From Bacilli bacterium (GTDB lineage: Bacteria > Bacillota_I > Bacilli_A > RFN20 > CAG-826): a DNA stretch of 24,708 nt. The notes below the pieces were generated by a model, which was not told where the DNA came from, searched no databases, and saw only the letters and a list, made by a program, of their open reading frames with translations. The translations under genes were made by a program, and so were the position numbers. Below, piece after piece: positions 22,463-24,708 of this stretch. The first letter of the stretch is position 1; the number at the start of each line of letters is the position of its first letter. The stretch lies in assembly GCA_024413875.1 (NCBI GenBank), contig JAKSVY010000024.1, positions 1 through 24,708 on the forward strand. Reading direction: 5' to 3'.

Positions 22463-22485
22463 CATCATTCTTTAATGAATTATAA

Positions 22486-24351
22486 TTAGTCAATTACGTT
22501 TTCGAGAGTGAAGAAGTAATTTCCGAATGGGTTATCAACGAATGCCCAGTATTCATCTTGGCTCCAGTACCAGTGGCTTTCAGAATATGTTGCATAAGCT
22601 GCAACTTTCTTTTCAGTCATGATTTGACCTGTAATAGCATCGATATATGTTGTTTCAGCAACCTTACCATTCCAGCAATCTGAATCGTGAGCGCTCTTAT
22701 ATGTACCTGTCCATTTGTTGTTGAAGTAATCGCCTTTTGGGTTACCTTTATCAGCATATGATAATTGGAACTTATCACCGCTGTTCATACCTCTAGTTGT
22801 TAAGCCAGTGAAGAAGCGGAGACCATCTTCTGAAACACATTTATCAGCGTGGAGTCTTTCATAAGCCTTGTAAGCCTTTTCTGGCATAACCTTAGCATCG
22901 AGAAGGTATTTGATATAGTTTTCTGATTTAACGATACCATTTTGTCTCATAAGACCGAATCTTGTAGCGATTCTTACGTGGTCAAGATCATTGAGGAAGC
23001 TCTTCTTTGTGATATCAACTTCCTTGTATTCGTTAACTCTTGTGTCATTAACTTCGTCAAGCTTGAAGTCAGCGTGGAATGTTGGGTGGTTACCTCTATC
23101 TGTATAGTTAACTTTGAACATTGCTCTATAGAAACCACCAGTAAGGTTTGTGTTTGTTAAGAAGCAGTAGTTATCATTGAAAGCCTTAATGCTATCGTAA
23201 TATGTTTTGATATTTTCTCTAGCAGCAAGGAATTCTGTTCTAATTTCATCTTGGCTTGTACCTGCGATTAAGCAAGCTTGAGCTGCCATTGCTGTACTGA
23301 CATCAAGTTGGTGAGCAAGGTTTGCAAGTGATCCAATAGCGAATGCCTTCATTTCACCAGCGAAGTTGAACATATATTTCATTCTATTGAAGTATCTATC
23401 AAGAATACTCTTTGTTGACTTACCGCTGATTTGCTTAGCAGTGTTGATTGTAAGGTTACGGATTTCTAATACCTTATCATGGTTATCTTCATAATATTTC
23501 TTTGTGAAGTTATCAATGATGTGAGCACCAACGAAGTCTCTGAGTGTATCTTGCTTCATGCCACTTGGAAGTGCAACATTTTTAATGTTAGATTCGATAT
23601 CAGTAGCGAATTCATCCATGAAACCAGTTGTAACTGTGTTGTAATTCTTATCAAGGAATGTCTTTGAGTTATTGAAGTCATCAAGTTTGATTTGAACTTC
23701 CCTACCTGGAGTGTGGCCTTCTTCCATAACTGGAATTAAGTGCCATTCGTTATTTTCCTTATTTACATATAGGTTAAATGATTGTTCATCTTTAACGAAT
23801 GCTTTGTAAGATTGTTCCATGTAATCAGCATAGTTTCTTTGGAAATCTTGGACCTTTTCAACATATTGAGTATTGAAGTTAGAGATTGCTTTTTCTTGTT
23901 CTTCTAATAAGACTTGATCAACCATTGCTTGAGTTCTGATTGTTTCAGTAGCGAGTTGGCTATAGTTCTTATCTAACTTTTCATTGATAGCATCGAGCTT
24001 GCCATCCATTTCTGCTAACTTATTCATAACGTTAGCGATTGTTGGTCCCTTATTACCTGCAAAGTTATCTCCAAATGTATTTAAGAGTGAGAAGATACCT
24101 CCAACAACTGATGTAGGTGAATCAAATGCAACACCAGCAGCGATTGTACCAAGGTTTGTGATCACTGAGACCGCGAACTTTCCACCTTCTGCATAACTAT
24201 ACTTACCTGAGATGTATTTTTCTTCAAAGTGAAGTTGTTCAGCCTTATCGTCAGTTACAAGGGCGATGCCTTTGTTATTGTTGTTTTTGCCACATGCAAC
24301 TAATGAACACATTGCAGCGACACATGTTAAGACTTTTGTAAATTTTTTCAT
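22486..24351 (-). CDS. Large lipoprotein with hydrophobic segment and coiled coil, alpha-pore-former-like
   Basis: 621 residues. Lipobox LVAC with Cys20, then an Asn-rich linker. Residues 58-93 form a long hydrophobic, Gly-rich stretch (VSVITNLGTIAAGVAF, then VVGGIFSLLNTFG). This leads into heptad-patterned helices at about 103-185 (NKLAEMDGKLDAINEKLDKN and on). The combination resembles the head and helical bundle of alpha-helical pore-forming toxins (ClyA/Hbl/Cry6-like), but I recognise no specific family. The middle is helical and contains NLTINTAKQISGKS and AFAIGSLANLAHQLDVSTAMAAQACLIAG, a second moderately hydrophobic stretch. The last 100 residues are Trp/Tyr-rich and probably beta (WNGKVAETTYIDAI, ESHWYWSQDEYWAF). 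C-ending codons predominate, as in aqpZ and uraA, implying strong expression. AGAGGT precedes the ATG. Confidence 0.75.
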   Translation of the reverse strand: MKKFTKVLTCVAAMCSLVACGKNNNNKGIALVTDDKAEQLHFEEKYISGKYSYAEGGKFAVSVITNLGTIAAGVAFDSPTSVVGGIFSLLNTFGDNFAGNKGPTIANVMNKLAEMDGKLDAINEKLDKNYSQLATETIRTQAMVDQVLLEEQEKAISNFNTQYVEKVQDFQRNYADYMEQSYKAFVKDEQSFNLYVNKENNEWHLIPVMEEGHTPGREVQIKLDDFNNSKTFLDKNYNTVTTGFMDEFATDIESNIKNVALPSGMKQDTLRDFVGAHIIDNFTKKYYEDNHDKVLEIRNLTINTAKQISGKSTKSILDRYFNRMKYMFNFAGEMKAFAIGSLANLAHQLDVSTAMAAQACLIAGTSQDEIRTEFLAARENIKTYYDSIKAFNDNYCFLTNTNLTGGFYRAMFKVNYTDRGNHPTFHADFKLDEVNDTRVNEYKEVDITKKSFLNDLDHVRIATRFGLMRQNGIVKSENYIKYLLDAKVMPEKAYKAYERLHADKCVSEDGLRFFTGLTTRGMNSGDKFQLSYADKGNPKGDYFNNKWTGTYKSAHDSDCWNGKVAETTYIDAITGQIMTEKKVAAYATYSESHWYWSQDEYWAFVDNPFGNYFFTLENVID

Positions 24352-24442
24352 ATTTTGTTACCTCTTTTTCTGTCACCTTCTCTTGATGACGACAATATAG
24401 TAGTAGTTAAGATCGAACTTTCCATCACCCATATAAATAGTA

Positions 24443-24499
24443 AAATAGGTAAATTTATAATTATTTTTCTATTATTTTTTAGAACATTATTACCTATTT
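24443..24499. repeat. 10-bp inverted repeat upstream of the large lipoprotein
   Basis: AAATAGGTAA (24443-24452) is perfectly mirrored by TTACCTATTT (24490-24499), 37 bases apart. Confidence 0.6.
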
Positions 24500-24519
24500 A
24501 GCGAGAAATGTTCATTATT

Positions 24520-24535
24520 TGTGTATATATACACA
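24520..24535. promoter_or_regulatory. Perfect 16-bp palindrome
   Basis: TGTGTATATATACACA is fully self-complementary. It stands about 170 bases upstream of the lipoprotein start and resembles dimeric GntR/LacI-type operators (inference). Confidence 0.5.
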
Positions 24536-24708
24536 ATTTATAAAAGAACAAATGTTCTATTAAAAAAATAAATTTTGAAAATTAATAAATAAAATCAAAT
24601 TTAAGATTTATGCTTTATACATGTATGCGTAAACACATCCATATATACGTAACGAACACATGTATTATCTATAAAAGAATAAATACACAAATTTTTTGAG
24701 TGAATCCG

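Larger units (their letters stand above)
24352..24708. other. Palindrome-rich upstream region without genes
   Basis: 357 very A+T-rich bases with no convincing ORF. It contains the leader of the lipoprotein gene on the minus strand, with AGAGGT near 24364 and a GGTGACAGAA motif at 24368-24377. It also holds a 10-bp inverted repeat, a 16-bp palindrome, and three copies of an AATGTTC/GAACATT-type element near 24481-24555. ACATGTAT repeats occur around 24620-24665. These are likely regulatory. Confidence 0.5.

Noticed and set aside
1..24708. UGA read as tryptophan (Mycoplasma code)
   Set aside because: All recognised genes are intact under the standard code with TGG for Trp, and the tRNA-Trp has a CCA anticodon. 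Absence of UGA stops is reported instead.
1..24708. CRISPR arrays, prophage genes, rRNA
   Set aside because: No regularly spaced repeats, phage structural genes or rRNA segments were seen.

Overview
The window reads as chromosomal DNA from a low-G+C Gram-positive-type bacterium, most likely an uncultured gut-type member of the Bacilli (Erysipelotrichia/RF39/Mollicutes-related). Supporting signs are the strong A+T bias, AGGAGG-type ribosome binding sites, TTGACA/TATAAT promoters, lipobox lipoproteins, DegV, GntR/YtrA-type and ECF families. All 23 genes called with reasonable confidence end in TAA or TAG and none in TGA, yet tryptophan is read from UGG and the one tRNA gene is tRNA-Trp(CCA). 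The lineage assignment is inference; no rRNA or marker gene is present.

Layout. 1-2382 (minus): an operon of a GntR/YtrA-type repressor, an ABC ATPase and a truncated ABC permease. 2465-4170 (plus): an unusual single protein, an XRE-type DNA-binding domain fused to a complete phosphoglucosamine-mutase-like enzyme, behind a strong promoter whose spacer is a perfect palindrome. 4266-5612: an ECF S-component and an AqpZ-type aquaporin. 5757-10260: a nucleobase salvage block (uracil permease, apt, prs, upp, hpt) that imports bases, makes PRPP and joins the two; the permease has a leader with a small ORF and a terminator before its start. 10332-13402: a GT2-GtrA fusion, then a translationally coupled pair of DegV protein and membrane-anchored alpha/beta hydrolase with Cys in place of the nucleophilic Ser. 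13452-13664: tRNA-Trp followed by a structured untranslated tail and terminator.

13667-15633 is an accessory-looking patch of short genes: a possible PemK/MazF-fold protein, a 60-residue protein, a hydrophobic 24-residue ORF with its own terminator lying antisense to another small hydrophobic ORF, a DUF1284-like protein and a small membrane protein. Two nearly identical terminators occur here. 15663-18014: an AraC regulator divergent from a GH37 trehalase-family hydrolase, with repeated CTATAA half-sites between them. 18082-24351 (mostly minus): three exported proteins. These are a secreted protein with probable beta-rich modules, a lipoprotein with a collagen-like stalk and an SGNH/DUF4886 hydrolase, and a large lipoprotein with a hydrophobic segment plus coiled coil resembling alpha-helical pore-forming toxins. 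A TraX-family membrane protein lies between the last two. The end of the window is a 357-base palindrome-rich upstream region.

The observations most worth a second look are the XRE-GlmM fusion with its operator-like palindrome, the antisense small-peptide locus near 14.5 kb, the pore-former-like lipoprotein, the Cys-nucleophile hydrolase, several apparently leaderless promoters, and the absence of UGA stops.
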